Shown here: one piece after another, positions 35,894-47,131 of the stretch
Position numbering within the stretch: the first letter of the stretch is position 1
Layout of the letters: each line of letters begins with the position of its first letter
Assembly: GCA_004211905.1 (NCBI GenBank)
Contig: SHBP01000010.1
Location: 1-64,000, forward strand
DNA: 64,000 nt
Direction: 5' to 3'
DNA from: SAR92 clade bacterium
GTDB lineage: Bacteria; Pseudomonadota; Gammaproteobacteria; Pseudomonadales; Porticoccaceae
Translations under genes and position numbers: made by a program
The notes under the pieces: generated by a model
Databases searched by the model: none
Told to the model about the DNA's origin: nothing
The model's input: only the letters and a program-made list of their open reading frames with translations

Positions 35894-37147
35894 ATGACTC
35901 CTAAAAAAGTTGAATTAGTCCAGAGCTCTCAACAATTCCAGTTGCAGGTCGATGGGGAGCCGTTTTATATCAAGGGTGCTGGACTAGAATTGGGCAGCAT
36001 TGAAAGTCTCGCTAAGTATGGGGGCAATGCTTTTCGAACCTGGCGAGTAGCTAATGATGAAAAAACTGGCCGTGAAATTCTCGATGAAGCACATCGTTAT
36101 GGATTAATGGTGTGCATGGGCCTTGATGTTGCACGCGAACGCCATGGCTTTAACTACAGCGATAAAAAAGCAGTTGCCCAACAACTGGCTGTAATCAAAG
36201 AGGATATATTGGCGTTAAAAGATCATCCAGCTCTGCTTATGTGGGGTATTGGCAACGAACTCAATCTCCGTCATACCAACCCTAAAGTTTGGGATGCTGT
36301 TAACCAGCTCTCTGAAATGATTCATGAATTCGACCCTAATCACCCAACCACTACTATGCTGGCAGGTGCAGAACCAGATGTAATCCAATTGGTTATGAAA
36401 CGGTGTCCTGATCTAGATCTACTATCTTTTCAGCTATACGGTGATATCAACAAACTGCCTCAATATTTAAAAGCGAGTCAATATCAAGGCGCTTATATAA
36501 TTTCCGAATGGGGCGCAACCGGCCACTGGGAAGTTAAATGTACAGATTGGAATCGCCCTTTAGAGGCAACTAGCAGTGAAAAAGCGAGCTCTTATAAAAG
36601 CCGATATCTAGATTATATTGCCGCTGATACGATTCAATGTGTTGGCTCATTTGTATTTTTATGGGGGCAAAAGCAAGAGCGGACCCCCACTTGGTATGGT
36701 GTTTTTCTCGAAAATGGTAAGCATACAGAAGCCGCTCAGGTGATGGAGACTCTGTGGACCGAAAAGTCCTCGCAATACGATGTACCAAAAATATCTCAAC
36801 TTACCCTTAATGGTTGTTCAGCACATGATAATGTTCGCCTCACAAACGGTAGAAAGTATCAAGCAAAAGTAACCTTTGAGTACCCAAAAGACGATCCAAT
36901 AAGTTTCCGTTGGGAGTTAATGGCAGAGGTTGAAAAAGCACTAGAGAGCGATGGCGGCGATTTTGAGCCTAAACCCAATATTCTCTGGTGTCATAATGAC
37001 CTCAAAACTAGTGATAGCATAGCTTTCGAAGCTCCTGATACTGGTGAATACCGTCTGTTTGTCTATATCGACGATTCCTTTGGTGGCTCCGCTACCGCAA
37101 ATATGCCCTTGTTAGTCGAATCTCTAGCGACGGAAGATCATAGCTAA
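35894..37147 (+). CDS. Clan GH-A glycoside hydrolase (GH2/GH158-like barrel), cytoplasmic
   Basis: This 417-residue protein lacks a signal peptide. A GH2-C-like TIM barrel covers about 15-305 (FYIKGAGLE, GGNAFRTWRV), with predicted acid/base Glu122 in MWGIGNELNLRH and nucleophile Glu205 in YIISEWGATGHW. A C-terminal Ig/fibronectin-like beta domain covers about 320-415. It lacks the N-terminal domains of true GH2 enzymes, and its size and layout recall GH158-type beta-1,3-glucanases, but I cannot fix the family. It lies 75 bp upstream of a sugar symporter, suggesting it acts on imported gluco-oligosaccharides. Confidence 0.75.
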   Translation: MTPKKVELVQSSQQFQLQVDGEPFYIKGAGLELGSIESLAKYGGNAFRTWRVANDEKTGREILDEAHRYGLMVCMGLDVARERHGFNYSDKKAVAQQLAVIKEDILALKDHPALLMWGIGNELNLRHTNPKVWDAVNQLSEMIHEFDPNHPTTTMLAGAEPDVIQLVMKRCPDLDLLSFQLYGDINKLPQYLKASQYQGAYIISEWGATGHWEVKCTDWNRPLEATSSEKASSYKSRYLDYIAADTIQCVGSFVFLWGQKQERTPTWYGVFLENGKHTEAAQVMETLWTEKSSQYDVPKISQLTLNGCSAHDNVRLTNGRKYQAKVTFEYPKDDPISFRWELMAEVEKALESDGGDFEPKPNILWCHNDLKTSDSIAFEAPDTGEYRLFVYIDDSFGGSATANMPLLVESLATEDHS

Positions 37148-37222
37148 CCTATACTCGAGCGATGGTGAGGGGTCACCGCGCCTTCTGAAAAGGAAGTCAA
37201 CAATAGGTTAGAAAATAATAAT

Positions 37223-38665
37223 ATGAATAACAGCGCCGCGTTAGAAGTTAATCACAATACAATTCCCTTAAATCAAAAGATCACCTTTGGGATTGGAATG
37301 TTAGCCAATCAAATGTTCCCTGCGTCTCTTGGGATCTTTATGGTCGTTTTAATTCAAGATATGGGAATGAGCCCTCTCCTCTACGGGCTTTTAGGCATAA
37401 TACCTAAATTCTTAGACGCGGTTACTGACCCATTCATGGGCTATATTTCAGATCACACAACATCCCGATGGGGAAAGCGTCGTCCCTACGTTTTTATCGG
37501 TGCAATGATAGCAGGATTGTCATTTGCGATGATGTGGCAACTTTCTGCAGACAATTCTGAAATTTACAATTTTTACTATTTTTTAACCTGGTCTTGCGTA
37601 TTTTCTCTTGGAATGACAATTTTTGGTGTGCCCTACGTTGCCATGGGCTATGAAATGAGTTCTGATTTTCACGAACGCACCAGACTAATGGCCATTGCGC
37701 AATGGATTGGTCAATGGGCTTGGGTGATTGCCCCTTGGTTTTGGGTCATTCTTTATGATCCTACATGGTTTGAACGAACTGATGAAGGGGTGAGAGAATT
37801 ATCCTTATGGGTAGCTGCTATCTGCATGTCACTGGCTTTAGTACCTGCCCTTTTCTGTACCTTTACTAACTCTGAAATAAATGAAGATAACGTCCAGAAG
37901 CCCAAAAATACTCTTAAGAAAACAGTGATTGATTTCGGCCAAGGTATTATGATCACTTTAAGAAATAAACCATTCCAGAAGATATGTATTGCAACATTTT
38001 TGGTGTTCAATGGTTTTCAGACTATTGCTGGCTTCTCCTTCTTTATTATCGTGCATTACATGAACGGCGGTGATGCCACTCAAGCTGGTCTTTACCCAAC
38101 ATTGTTTGGTGCCGTAGGCGCGCTTTTTACCTGTTTTATGGTGATTCCAGCTGTAAATTTTTGCGCGCAAAAGTATGGTAAAAAAATCACTTTTCTTATG
38201 AGTCAATGTGTTTCTTTAGCCGGTTACATACTACTTTGGTGGGGGTTCTCACCTGAACAACCTTGGCTGATGTTTCTACCTCTGCCTCTTTTTTCATTCG
38301 GGATCGGCGGGCTATTCACTATCATGATGTCTATGACTGCAGATATCTGCGATATGGATGAGCTTGAAACAGGCGAGCGTCGTGCAGGTACCTTTGGTGC
38401 TATTTATTGGTTGATGGTTAAAATTGGAACAGGATTAGCATTAATGTCAGCTGGCTTGATTATGCATGCTATTGGATGGGACTCAAACGCAGCATCTCAA
38501 ACTAATGACGCGCTATATCTGCTGCGTTTAAGCTATATCATCGTACCCAGCGTAGGTTCAATGTGCGCAATCTTAGTTATGCTGAATTATGACCTTGATG
38601 AAACAAAAGCCAACGACATAAGAGCCCAGTTAGACGCAAGACAAGTTTCAAACATCGCCAGCTAA
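37223..38665 (+). CDS. GPH-family sugar:cation symporter (MFS)
   Basis: This 480-residue inner-membrane protein has about 12 hydrophobic segments. It carries the GPH/MelB signature loop GYISDHTTSRWGKRRPYVFIGA (split at the conserved SDHT and RWGKRRP) and the downstream MTADICDMDELETGERRAG motif. Such carriers take up di- and oligosaccharides with Na+ or H+. Its place between the GH-A enzyme and the phosphorylase makes laminari-oligosaccharides the likely cargo. A bidirectional terminator separates it from the convergent phosphorylase gene. Confidence 0.87.
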   Translation: MNNSAALEVNHNTIPLNQKITFGIGMLANQMFPASLGIFMVVLIQDMGMSPLLYGLLGIIPKFLDAVTDPFMGYISDHTTSRWGKRRPYVFIGAMIAGLSFAMMWQLSADNSEIYNFYYFLTWSCVFSLGMTIFGVPYVAMGYEMSSDFHERTRLMAIAQWIGQWAWVIAPWFWVILYDPTWFERTDEGVRELSLWVAAICMSLALVPALFCTFTNSEINEDNVQKPKNTLKKTVIDFGQGIMITLRNKPFQKICIATFLVFNGFQTIAGFSFFIIVHYMNGGDATQAGLYPTLFGAVGALFTCFMVIPAVNFCAQKYGKKITFLMSQCVSLAGYILLWWGFSPEQPWLMFLPLPLFSFGIGGLFTIMMSMTADICDMDELETGERRAGTFGAIYWLMVKIGTGLALMSAGLIMHAIGWDSNAASQTNDALYLLRLSYIIVPSVGSMCAILVMLNYDLDETKANDIRAQLDARQVSNIAS

Positions 38666-38683
38666 AATAACAAAGACTTCATA

Positions 38684-38712
38684 AAAAAGCCGCCCAATTT
38701 AGGCGGCTTTTT
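38684..38712. terminator. Bidirectional terminator between symporter and phosphorylase
   Basis: AAAAAGCCGCC (38684-38694) pairs with GGCGGCTTTTT (38702-38712) across a 7 nt loop, suitable for both convergent genes. Confidence 0.93.
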
Positions 38713-38742
38713 CATTTCCTTTAGATACAAGAATTAATTAAC

Positions 38743-41700
38743 CTAGTCCAAACCTGGATTGAGCGACACTTCTATTTTAGCTATAGCGCCCTCTTTACTA
38801 AATATCTGTGCTGAAATAACTGAATCAATCGTGGATCCTGAAATATCCTTATAAGCTCCATTTGAAAAGGTAAGTCTTATGGATACTTTTTCTGCGAGAC
38901 TATAAACCACGGGCACCTGGCAATAGGTAAAAGCCAACTGGCCTTGAGATAAGCGTATCATCTGACGAGCACCACTAGGGTCAAAATAGTGGAGAGTATC
39001 TTCTTTGGCAAGGAACTCAGATTTTCTCAGTATAAAAGGATCGAATCGGATACATCCATCGTCAACGATCACTCCCAACTCTAACAATCTGGTCACAACC
39101 TCTTCTTTAACTTGCCCCGTCATGCCAGGCTGTTTAGCCCCGTCAAATCCCGGTGTATGGGAATAGGGGTCAGTTGGGAAGGCCCCATAATTTTGCGGGT
39201 CTTTATTAAAGCCTATTCCTGCTCGGATATTGAAGTAACAATCAGCCAGCCTACCTATAACAACCGAATCTACGTTCTCTGCAACAGCCTTTTGGAAATT
39301 CTCTAAAGTAGCGAGTAATAATTTCGACACCATATGCCAATATATAGATCCTAGACCTTCGTAAGCATACATACCTCCAGACCGCCCAGTAAATTGCTTG
39401 TGGTTAAAAATGTCTTCGAACATTTCTTCCACCAAAGAATGGTCCTTTTCCACTAGCTGTTTATAACCATTATCTGACAAGTTTTTTAAGGCACTCTTTG
39501 CCCCATCAACATTGTTAAAACTACCATTAAAATAACAGTTACCAGCAAGGTCTACTTCTATAAGTGATTGATCGCCACTTTTCTTAAGAGTACTAAGTAG
39601 CTCGGAACTCTCTATGAAGTCGTTTGGAATTACATTTTTATCTAAATAACGAGCCAACTCTCGATCTGGATATAAAAGATATGAATTCTGCGATTCAGTG
39701 AATAAATTTGATTTTTTTAGTGATTTCAGTACTTCCAATGCTTGCTCTGCATCCAAATATCCCGAACTAAGTACTGCTACCTGCCCCTCAAGCATTTCAT
39801 AAAGATGCGTAACCGTTACACATTGATCATTTGCGGTCATCAGATTATAAGCGTGATACAGGCCATCTTCTCGACGATTGGCTTCTATTGTATGGTCAAT
39901 ATGCAAGATGGATATTTTGCAAAACTCAATGATATCTGAGATCTCTAGGTTTCGGCGCCGACCACTAAAAGAGTCACCATAGATCGCTTCACGATACTCG
40001 CTTGATGCGTGACCAAACCGATCTACAACTTTCTTTCTATCCTCATCAGAAAACTGTCCATCTAGAAGGTATTGATGATCTTGCAGAGTACTATTTATAG
40101 CATTAAAAAGATCGGCGATCTCTTCAGAAATAGCAACTTCTTTAAAACCAACTTCGGAGAAAAAGTCTAACAAATATTGTTGATAGCGCCTCAAATAGTA
40201 AAGAGTCACCATTGAAACACCAAAACCAACTAAGGCATTGTTTGCATCATTCCACTCTGGCCTCTGCGTATTCATCCATATACCCGCTTCTGGAATGAAA
40301 TTAGACAATTTAGACAACACCACTGCCAAGAGTTTTTCAGTCAGATTAACCTGATAGACATCTCCATTTTTATCTAGGATAAGCCTGCCATCTGCACCTA
40401 TTTGATCTACTCGTTGTTCGATCAATAGGTTCGCATGCTCATCAAAAATAATCGTGTCATGTGGATCCTGAAGCAGTTCCTCATAGGGTTTAATGCGATA
40501 TGGAACATTCGCATAACAAAAGAGATCTGCTGTTAAAAATTCTCTTAAAGTTCCCGGGTGGTGACGTTTGGACAACTCCAAGAACTTAAGCAAATAAATA
40601 ATTTGATGATCACCCCAGTAACCAATGTTAGCCCAAGGGTCATCCGGCTCAGGCTTTTCCCAATCAATTCCAGATTTAGTTATGCGGTAAGGATTATAGC
40701 CATCAGCTGTTGATGCATTGACAAACTTACAAATCATACTTTCAACAAAATTAGGTATTGAAAGGCATAAAGCTTCCCAATTTTGAAAGATATCTCTCCA
40801 ATTTCCCTCAAAATTCAAAATCTGAGAACCATCTTGCCTCTTCACTTGAATATCGAACAGGTTCCAAGGTCGTGATGGATCTCCATGGCGGCGGCTAAAC
40901 GATAGTGGCAAATATTCATAGCATAGCCGCTGAAGAGCGGTATCATTTTTCGATGCCCCTAGCTTAATCAAATCGCTGTAATGAAAAGTTTCATCTAGGC
41001 TTTCAATCCAAGACTGGTGGCGCTCAAACAAGGAGTTATTTATGACCTTAAAAAACTCAATGAGATCATCTCGCTGGATGGTGTAGTTATCCATAAATAA
41101 ACCACCACGCATCACATTAAATAAAACATTTGAAAAGTGATGGTTGGCGCTCAAACGGTCTTCGGTAACCTGCAGACCATCAGATATGCCTACGATTCTC
41201 GAAAGATTCTCACTGCCCAGATTGATATCTTCCTCAATATCAGTACCAATAGCTTCACTTTTGCTAAGGTAAGCCATTAAGTTTCTAACCTTTGCCGGAC
41301 CCTGATTAACCTCAGCAATAATACTCCAGCTTTTGTGCTCAAGGCCTAATAAATTAATCGAGTCATTAACAAAATATGCTCCGCGACGACCACGAATATC
41401 TAGCTCTTGTTCTAAATCCATCCCACGACGAAACTGATCTAATTGAATAGAAGAAAGAAGCTTCTTAGAGCCAGGCAACCCCTCAGACCAGACTGTAGTT
41501 GTTGATAAAGCCTCACTAGGCTCTGCCCGATCAATAAGAATAGAACTCATGCTATAAAGTCCTAGTCCTGATTCAAGGTCAAGTTCATTCTTTTTGTATG
41601 CATCTACAAGGCAACTCAGTGCATTTTGTGTAGCAGATTCAACACCATAAGGAATTATATTTTCGATTCCGTCTAGGATATTAATGGACACTGATTCGGA

Positions 41701-42207
41701 GGCATTATTTGTAATGCTTGATGTTTTAACAAACCCAAACTTATCTGAAGTGCGCCAAGAATATTTAAATGTTAACGAAAGATCGTGATTAATCTCCTCA
41801 AATATCAGTTTGTCACCACAAACATTTTTATAAAGATTGCGCGTTAACTGATAGATACCGGAATAATTCTGCGAGAAGGGCTCCCATAGTGAGGTTCGAC
41901 CATCCTGAGTCACCAACGCTAACGTTCTACTGCCAGTGTACTGAGTCCCATCACTAATTTTGTCATCCGAATAATAAGGAAATAACGCGCTTTCCGAATT
42001 AACTCGACCGGCGGAAAGACCACCTAAACTAGAAATAAACATCCAATGATTTGAATCACTCACCACACTCATGAAAAAGTCTTTCATTTGATCGTAGTGA
42101 CTGATCTTATAAAAAGTCTCACCATTTAAGTCGACATAATTTCCTGTCACTTTTGGTGTGTTATTTTTTCGGCATTGATTACCGATATATATAGTATTCG
42201 TAGGCAT
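38743..42207 (-). CDS. Large beta-1,3-gluco-oligosaccharide phosphorylase (GH149-like)
   Basis: This 1154-residue cytoplasmic protein has no signal peptide. The N-terminal part is a beta-sandwich typical of GH94/GH149-type phosphorylases (FISSLGGLSAGRVN, TSLWEPFSQNYSGIY). The (alpha/alpha)6 barrel contains the acid segment RPEWNDANNALVGFG, where Asp654 aligns with the catalytic aspartate of the WND motif of GH94, and GYWGDHQIIYLLKFLE. Size and the ALVG-x-G-x-S-x-V-TLYYLRRY segment fit GH149, which phosphorolyses beta-1,3-glucan oligomers to glucose 1-phosphate. GH17 neighbours fit. Family by resemblance only; GH161 or an unclassified relative remains possible. The extra C-terminal jelly roll covers roughly 1020-1150. 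Confidence 0.75.
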   Translation of the reverse strand: MPTNTIYIGNQCRKNNTPKVTGNYVDLNGETFYKISHYDQMKDFFMSVVSDSNHWMFISSLGGLSAGRVNSESALFPYYSDDKISDGTQYTGSRTLALVTQDGRTSLWEPFSQNYSGIYQLTRNLYKNVCGDKLIFEEINHDLSLTFKYSWRTSDKFGFVKTSSITNNASESVSINILDGIENIIPYGVESATQNALSCLVDAYKKNELDLESGLGLYSMSSILIDRAEPSEALSTTTVWSEGLPGSKKLLSSIQLDQFRRGMDLEQELDIRGRRGAYFVNDSINLLGLEHKSWSIIAEVNQGPAKVRNLMAYLSKSEAIGTDIEEDINLGSENLSRIVGISDGLQVTEDRLSANHHFSNVLFNVMRGGLFMDNYTIQRDDLIEFFKVINNSLFERHQSWIESLDETFHYSDLIKLGASKNDTALQRLCYEYLPLSFSRRHGDPSRPWNLFDIQVKRQDGSQILNFEGNWRDIFQNWEALCLSIPNFVESMICKFVNASTADGYNPYRITKSGIDWEKPEPDDPWANIGYWGDHQIIYLLKFLELSKRHHPGTLREFLTADLFCYANVPYRIKPYEELLQDPHDTIIFDEHANLLIEQRVDQIGADGRLILDKNGDVYQVNLTEKLLAVVLSKLSNFIPEAGIWMNTQRPEWNDANNALVGFGVSMVTLYYLRRYQQYLLDFFSEVGFKEVAISEEIADLFNAINSTLQDHQYLLDGQFSDEDRKKVVDRFGHASSEYREAIYGDSFSGRRRNLEISDIIEFCKISILHIDHTIEANRREDGLYHAYNLMTANDQCVTVTHLYEMLEGQVAVLSSGYLDAEQALEVLKSLKKSNLFTESQNSYLLYPDRELARYLDKNVIPNDFIESSELLSTLKKSGDQSLIEVDLAGNCYFNGSFNNVDGAKSALKNLSDNGYKQLVEKDHSLVEEMFEDIFNHKQFTGRSGGMYAYEGLGSIYWHMVSKLLLATLENFQKAVAENVDSVVIGRLADCYFNIRAGIGFNKDPQNYGAFPTDPYSHTPGFDGAKQPGMTGQVKEEVVTRLLELGVIVDDGCIRFDPFILRKSEFLAKEDTLHYFDPSGARQMIRLSQGQLAFTYCQVPVVYSLAEKVSIRLTFSNGAYKDISGSTIDSVISAQIFSKEGAIAKIEVSLNPGLD

Positions 42208-42566
42208 GACTTCCCCAGTCTACTTACTTTTATACCACTGCTCTCCACAGCCGATAACACTTATCTTGTTATCGGCTTGTTTCGACCCCCCAAATTGGGT
42301 GAGAGCACCCAAATAGCGGCGGTATCCTACGGTCACAATAGCTATTTCGCAACTGTGTGCTAAAAGAATGAGGTAACAGGCGTTATAACTGGGACAAATG
42401 GGGCCCGCTATCAATTGTCAGTTGTTTACCGCTCGCGTAGCATCTGCGTCTTGCAATAGTAATATTGTCGGAAACGATTTAGCAACATTAACGCTGTGCG
42501 GCGTTATTAGCTTTTAGAGTTTCTCGGTTGTCGCTAATATTCATACTGAAGGATTTAGATCACTTA
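42208..42566. promoter_or_regulatory. Divergent control region of phosphorylase and GH17 pair
   Basis: This 359 bp stretch holds no gene. It carries an 11 bp perfect inverted repeat at 42249-42277 and a hairpin TTGGGTG-AGAG-CACCCAA at 42295-42312. The remainder is AT-rich with no repeat that I would defend. Confidence 0.5.
42249..42277. promoter_or_regulatory. Perfect 11 bp inverted repeat upstream of phosphorylase
   Basis: AGCCGATAACA (42249-42259) is exactly complementary to TGTTATCGGCT (42267-42277) with a 7 nt centre. It lies 42 bp before the phosphorylase start codon, where it could be an operator or a leader hairpin. There is no T-run worth calling a terminator. Confidence 0.5.
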
Positions 42567-43451
42567 ATGTCTAAAAGAGAACATAAATTATTATCCCTCA
42601 CTGGGATCAAACTCTCCGAGCTGAGCGTTGATCAACTTCGCAGGTCATTTAAATCATCATTAGATAGTGGTATTCATGGTATTAGCTTTAGCGCTTATGA
42701 AGACGGGCAAAAACCAGGGCATCAGTTAAGTCTCGAACAGATACAAAAACGCATGTCCATACTCAAGCCTAGCATTAAGTGGGTTCGGTCTTTTTCCTGC
42801 CTACAAGGGAACGAACTGATACCTATTGTGGCTCATCAGCAAGGAGTAAAAACACTGGTTGGGGCTTGGCTTGGAGATGATCTTGATAAAAATGACCAAG
42901 AGATCGAAGGATTGATTAAGCTGGCTCAGGATGGCCATGTTGACATCTGTGCGGTGGGTAACGAAGTGTTGTATCGAGGAGATCTTTCCGAAGCTCAACT
43001 ACTTGAGTATATGCGGCGTGTTAAGTCAGCAGTCCCAGATTTACCTGTAGGATATGTCGATGCGTATTATGAATTTGAAGATCATCCCAAAGTAGCCGAT
43101 ATCTGCGATGTGATTCTCGCGAATTGCTACCCTTTCTGGGAAGGTTGCCCCATAGAATATTCTCTTTTATACATGAAAGACATGTATCGAAGAACACAAA
43201 AGGTAGCTGCAGGGAAAAAGGTGATTATCACAGAAACAGGGTGGCCTAATAAAGGTAGAAGCTTTCATGGGGCAGAACCTTCAGAGGAAAATGCCATTCG
43301 ATACTTCTTAAATGCCCAACAGTGGGCAGCGGCTGACAATATCGATCTTTTTTATTTTTCATCTTTTGATGAATCATGGAAGATAGAAACAGAGGGGGAT
43401 GTGGGCGCCTACTGGGGGTTGTGGGATACCCACGAAAATTTTAAATATTAG
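42567..43451 (+). CDS. GH17-family glucosidase, signal-less (first of pair)
   Basis: The start is ATG 42567; a TTG 13 codons earlier is unlikely. The 294-residue protein has no signal peptide. It shows a complete GH17 barrel: HGISFSAYEDGQKPG, WVRSFSCLQG, acid/base Glu in CAVGNEVLYRGDLSE, nucleophile Glu in VIITETGWPNKGR, and FYFSSFDESWK near the C-terminus. It is presumably cytoplasmic, cleaving or transglycosylating imported beta-1,3-gluco-oligosaccharides. It lies 31 bp before a second GH17 gene and is divergent from the phosphorylase gene. Confidence 0.85.
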   Translation: MSKREHKLLSLTGIKLSELSVDQLRRSFKSSLDSGIHGISFSAYEDGQKPGHQLSLEQIQKRMSILKPSIKWVRSFSCLQGNELIPIVAHQQGVKTLVGAWLGDDLDKNDQEIEGLIKLAQDGHVDICAVGNEVLYRGDLSEAQLLEYMRRVKSAVPDLPVGYVDAYYEFEDHPKVADICDVILANCYPFWEGCPIEYSLLYMKDMYRRTQKVAAGKKVIITETGWPNKGRSFHGAEPSEENAIRYFLNAQQWAAADNIDLFYFSSFDESWKIETEGDVGAYWGLWDTHENFKY

Positions 43452-43482
43452 TGGTGTAAATAACAAAAAGAAAATCATAATT

Positions 43483-44409
43483 ATGACAAAAGAAAACATT
43501 TTACCCTGCACGAGAGCTATCTGTTATTCAGGCTATAGGGATGGGCAGGACCCTTCCGGAGAAATTTTACCGACCTACGGGCAGGTCAAACAAGATTTAA
43601 TGATTTTAGAGGGTCAGTGGCAGTCTCTTCGCCTCTACGCCAGCGATAATCATTCGGATACTATTATGAATGTTATTAAGTCTGAGAACTTATCCTTCGA
43701 TGTCATGCTTGGAGCCTACATCACTGCCGAAGAAAACAATCCGCATTGCCCCTGGGGAGGAGTGTACTCAGACGAGCAACTGGCGCGGAACTTGGAGCAT
43801 AATCAAGTACAAATTGATCGTCTAATATCTATGGCTAATGATTATCCAGATATAGTTTCATGCGTCTCCATCGGTAATGAAGCGGCAGTTGAATGGACTG
43901 ATCACTTAGTCCCGATAGACAGGTTAATCACTTTCTCAAAGCAGGTTAAAAGTTCCGTGAAACAGCCTGTCACTTTTTGCGAGAACTATGTTCCTTGGAT
44001 TGAGGCGCTGAAACCTCTTGCTGAGGAACTCGATGTTATTTCAATTCATACTTATCCAGTCTGGGAATATAAAAATATACAGGAAGGGTTGGCTTACACT
44101 ATAGAAAATTATGAAGCAGTGAAATCGATCTATCCAAATAAACAAGTTATCATCACTGAAGCAGGGTGGGCGACAAAATCAAATGGGCGGGGCATAGAGC
44201 CCGACAATGCAGATGAATCAATGCAGCAACAGTATCTTAGTGAACTAATGGACTGGGCTGAGAACAATCAAGTACTTGTTTACTTTTTCGAAGCGTTTGA
44301 TGAAAACTGGAAAGGCTCAGATGACCCTCTCGAGCCGGAAAAGCACTGGGGTATTTACAAAGCAGATCGAACGCCAAAGCTGGCAATGCTACCCACTCTG
44401 AGTTATTGA
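43483..44409 (+). CDS. GH17-family glucosidase, signal-less (second of pair)
   Basis: The start is ATG 43483; the frame is open upstream but there it overlaps the preceding GH17 gene. The 308-residue protein has the GH17 motifs AICYSGYRDGQDPSGE, acid/base Glu in SIGNEAAVEWTD and nucleophile Glu in VIITEAGWATKSNGRG. Its motifs are closer to those of the secreted GH17 at 33874 (EAGWAS, YGGYRG-like) than to the first copy (ETGWPN). So the pair is not a recent tandem duplication. It probably acts with the neighbouring GH17 and phosphorylase in the cytoplasm. Confidence 0.85.
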   Translation: MTKENILPCTRAICYSGYRDGQDPSGEILPTYGQVKQDLMILEGQWQSLRLYASDNHSDTIMNVIKSENLSFDVMLGAYITAEENNPHCPWGGVYSDEQLARNLEHNQVQIDRLISMANDYPDIVSCVSIGNEAAVEWTDHLVPIDRLITFSKQVKSSVKQPVTFCENYVPWIEALKPLAEELDVISIHTYPVWEYKNIQEGLAYTIENYEAVKSIYPNKQVIITEAGWATKSNGRGIEPDNADESMQQQYLSELMDWAENNQVLVYFFEAFDENWKGSDDPLEPEKHWGIYKADRTPKLAMLPTLSY

Positions 44410-44506
44410 GACTATGTGTCCTTTATATGATCCTTACACTCAGATTATGAGAAAAGTTTTCTGCTGGCAACTCTAGTCAAAGTCAATGACCCTACGAAAG
44501 ATCGGC

Positions 44507-44687
44507 TTAGCTAATTGAATTATCAAATAACCAAGGTGCGGCTTTCCGATGTTTCACCTCATTAAGACTTATTGTATCCAAGCCAAATAATAACTGCTGT
44601 CTAAGAGAATCATCAATCTCAAAATTTATGCTTTTACCATCAGGTAAAGAATATGTACTCAGCCACTCCACTGAGATCGGCTGATAG
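44507..44687 (-). pseudogene. Remnant resembling the C-terminus of isopropylmalate isomerase small subunit
   Basis: Minus-strand translation gives about 60 residues ending in a stop, including LPDGKSINFEIDDSLRQQLL, FGLDTIS and HRKAAPWL. This pattern resembles the end of LeuD (LPDG, FEID, LL-GLDDIGL and a terminal PWL), with a short deletion. No start codon or upstream part remains. The match is by memory. Confidence 0.4.
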
Positions 44688-44966
44688 CGAGCTGATGCAG
44701 CCCTACTCGAAGCGGTTGATGAGCTCGTGAGCCATCACTGTATATCCGAAAAGCTTCAAGTCCAGCTCGCGAAACATTTCAACACAGCACAACTGATGGA
44801 CCTTATTGCAATTCAAGGTATGTATGTAATTCTTGCCTGCATGATAAAAAGCTGGGGGCTGGCATTAGACCCTCAGGTCCATGACCGAATAACAAAGCAT
44901 TGGAGTGAGCGTGACTTTGTCGTTGCAGCCGCCCGTTTCAAGGCTGGCTTGAACCGAAATTCTTAG
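44688..44966 (+). pseudogene. Remnant of a carboxymuconolactone decarboxylase-like gene
   Basis: An open frame from about 44688 to a stop at 44966 encodes LLEAVDELVSHHCISEKL, NTAQLMDLIAIQGMYVILA and SWGLALDP, the C-terminal part of AhpD/CMD-family proteins. The frame is closed by TAG at 44685-44687, so the N-terminal half is missing. The first ATG-like start is unsupported. Confidence 0.5.
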
Positions 44967-45277
44967 TAGAATTTTAAGTAGTCTTACTCCTTATGGATCA
45001 AGCTTATAATAAAAATTTAGGTAATATAGTTTATGAATATTGAGTATCTCTTGATTACTTAAGTATTTAAGAGAAAAATATGGCAATTATCGCGTTACTA
45101 TAGGATTCTGTTGTCTAAGAATACAAAGAGAGTTTAATCGAAAAGGCTTTCTTAAGGCCAAATCAGCATCATTGAGTCAGTGAGCTATAATTTAAGTTTC
45201 CTGAAGCGATAATTGACGTCAATCTGTGATCTGAGTGGTATCCAAGCAATAATAAATTTGTAATAGGTAATGTCAAT

Positions 45278-47127
<1,850 letters not shown>

Positions 47128-47131
<4 letters not shown>

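Larger units (their letters stand above)
44410..45277. other. Remnant-rich intergenic region before pckG
   Basis: About 870 bp with no intact gene. It holds two abutting gene remnants (44507-44687 minus and 44688-44966 plus) and then 311 bp of AT-rich DNA that probably carries the pckG promoter; TATAAT occurs at 45186-45191 but I see no convincing -35 box at the right distance. Confidence 0.6.

Noticed and set aside
42295-42312. Hairpin TTGGGTG-AGAG-CACCCAA as a terminator
   Set aside because: No T-run follows on either strand, and it lies between divergent genes, so a terminator makes little sense.
42567-44409. The two signal-less GH17 genes as a recent tandem duplication
   Set aside because: Their active-site motifs differ (ETGWPN versus EAGWAT), and the second is closer to the secreted GH17 at 33874.
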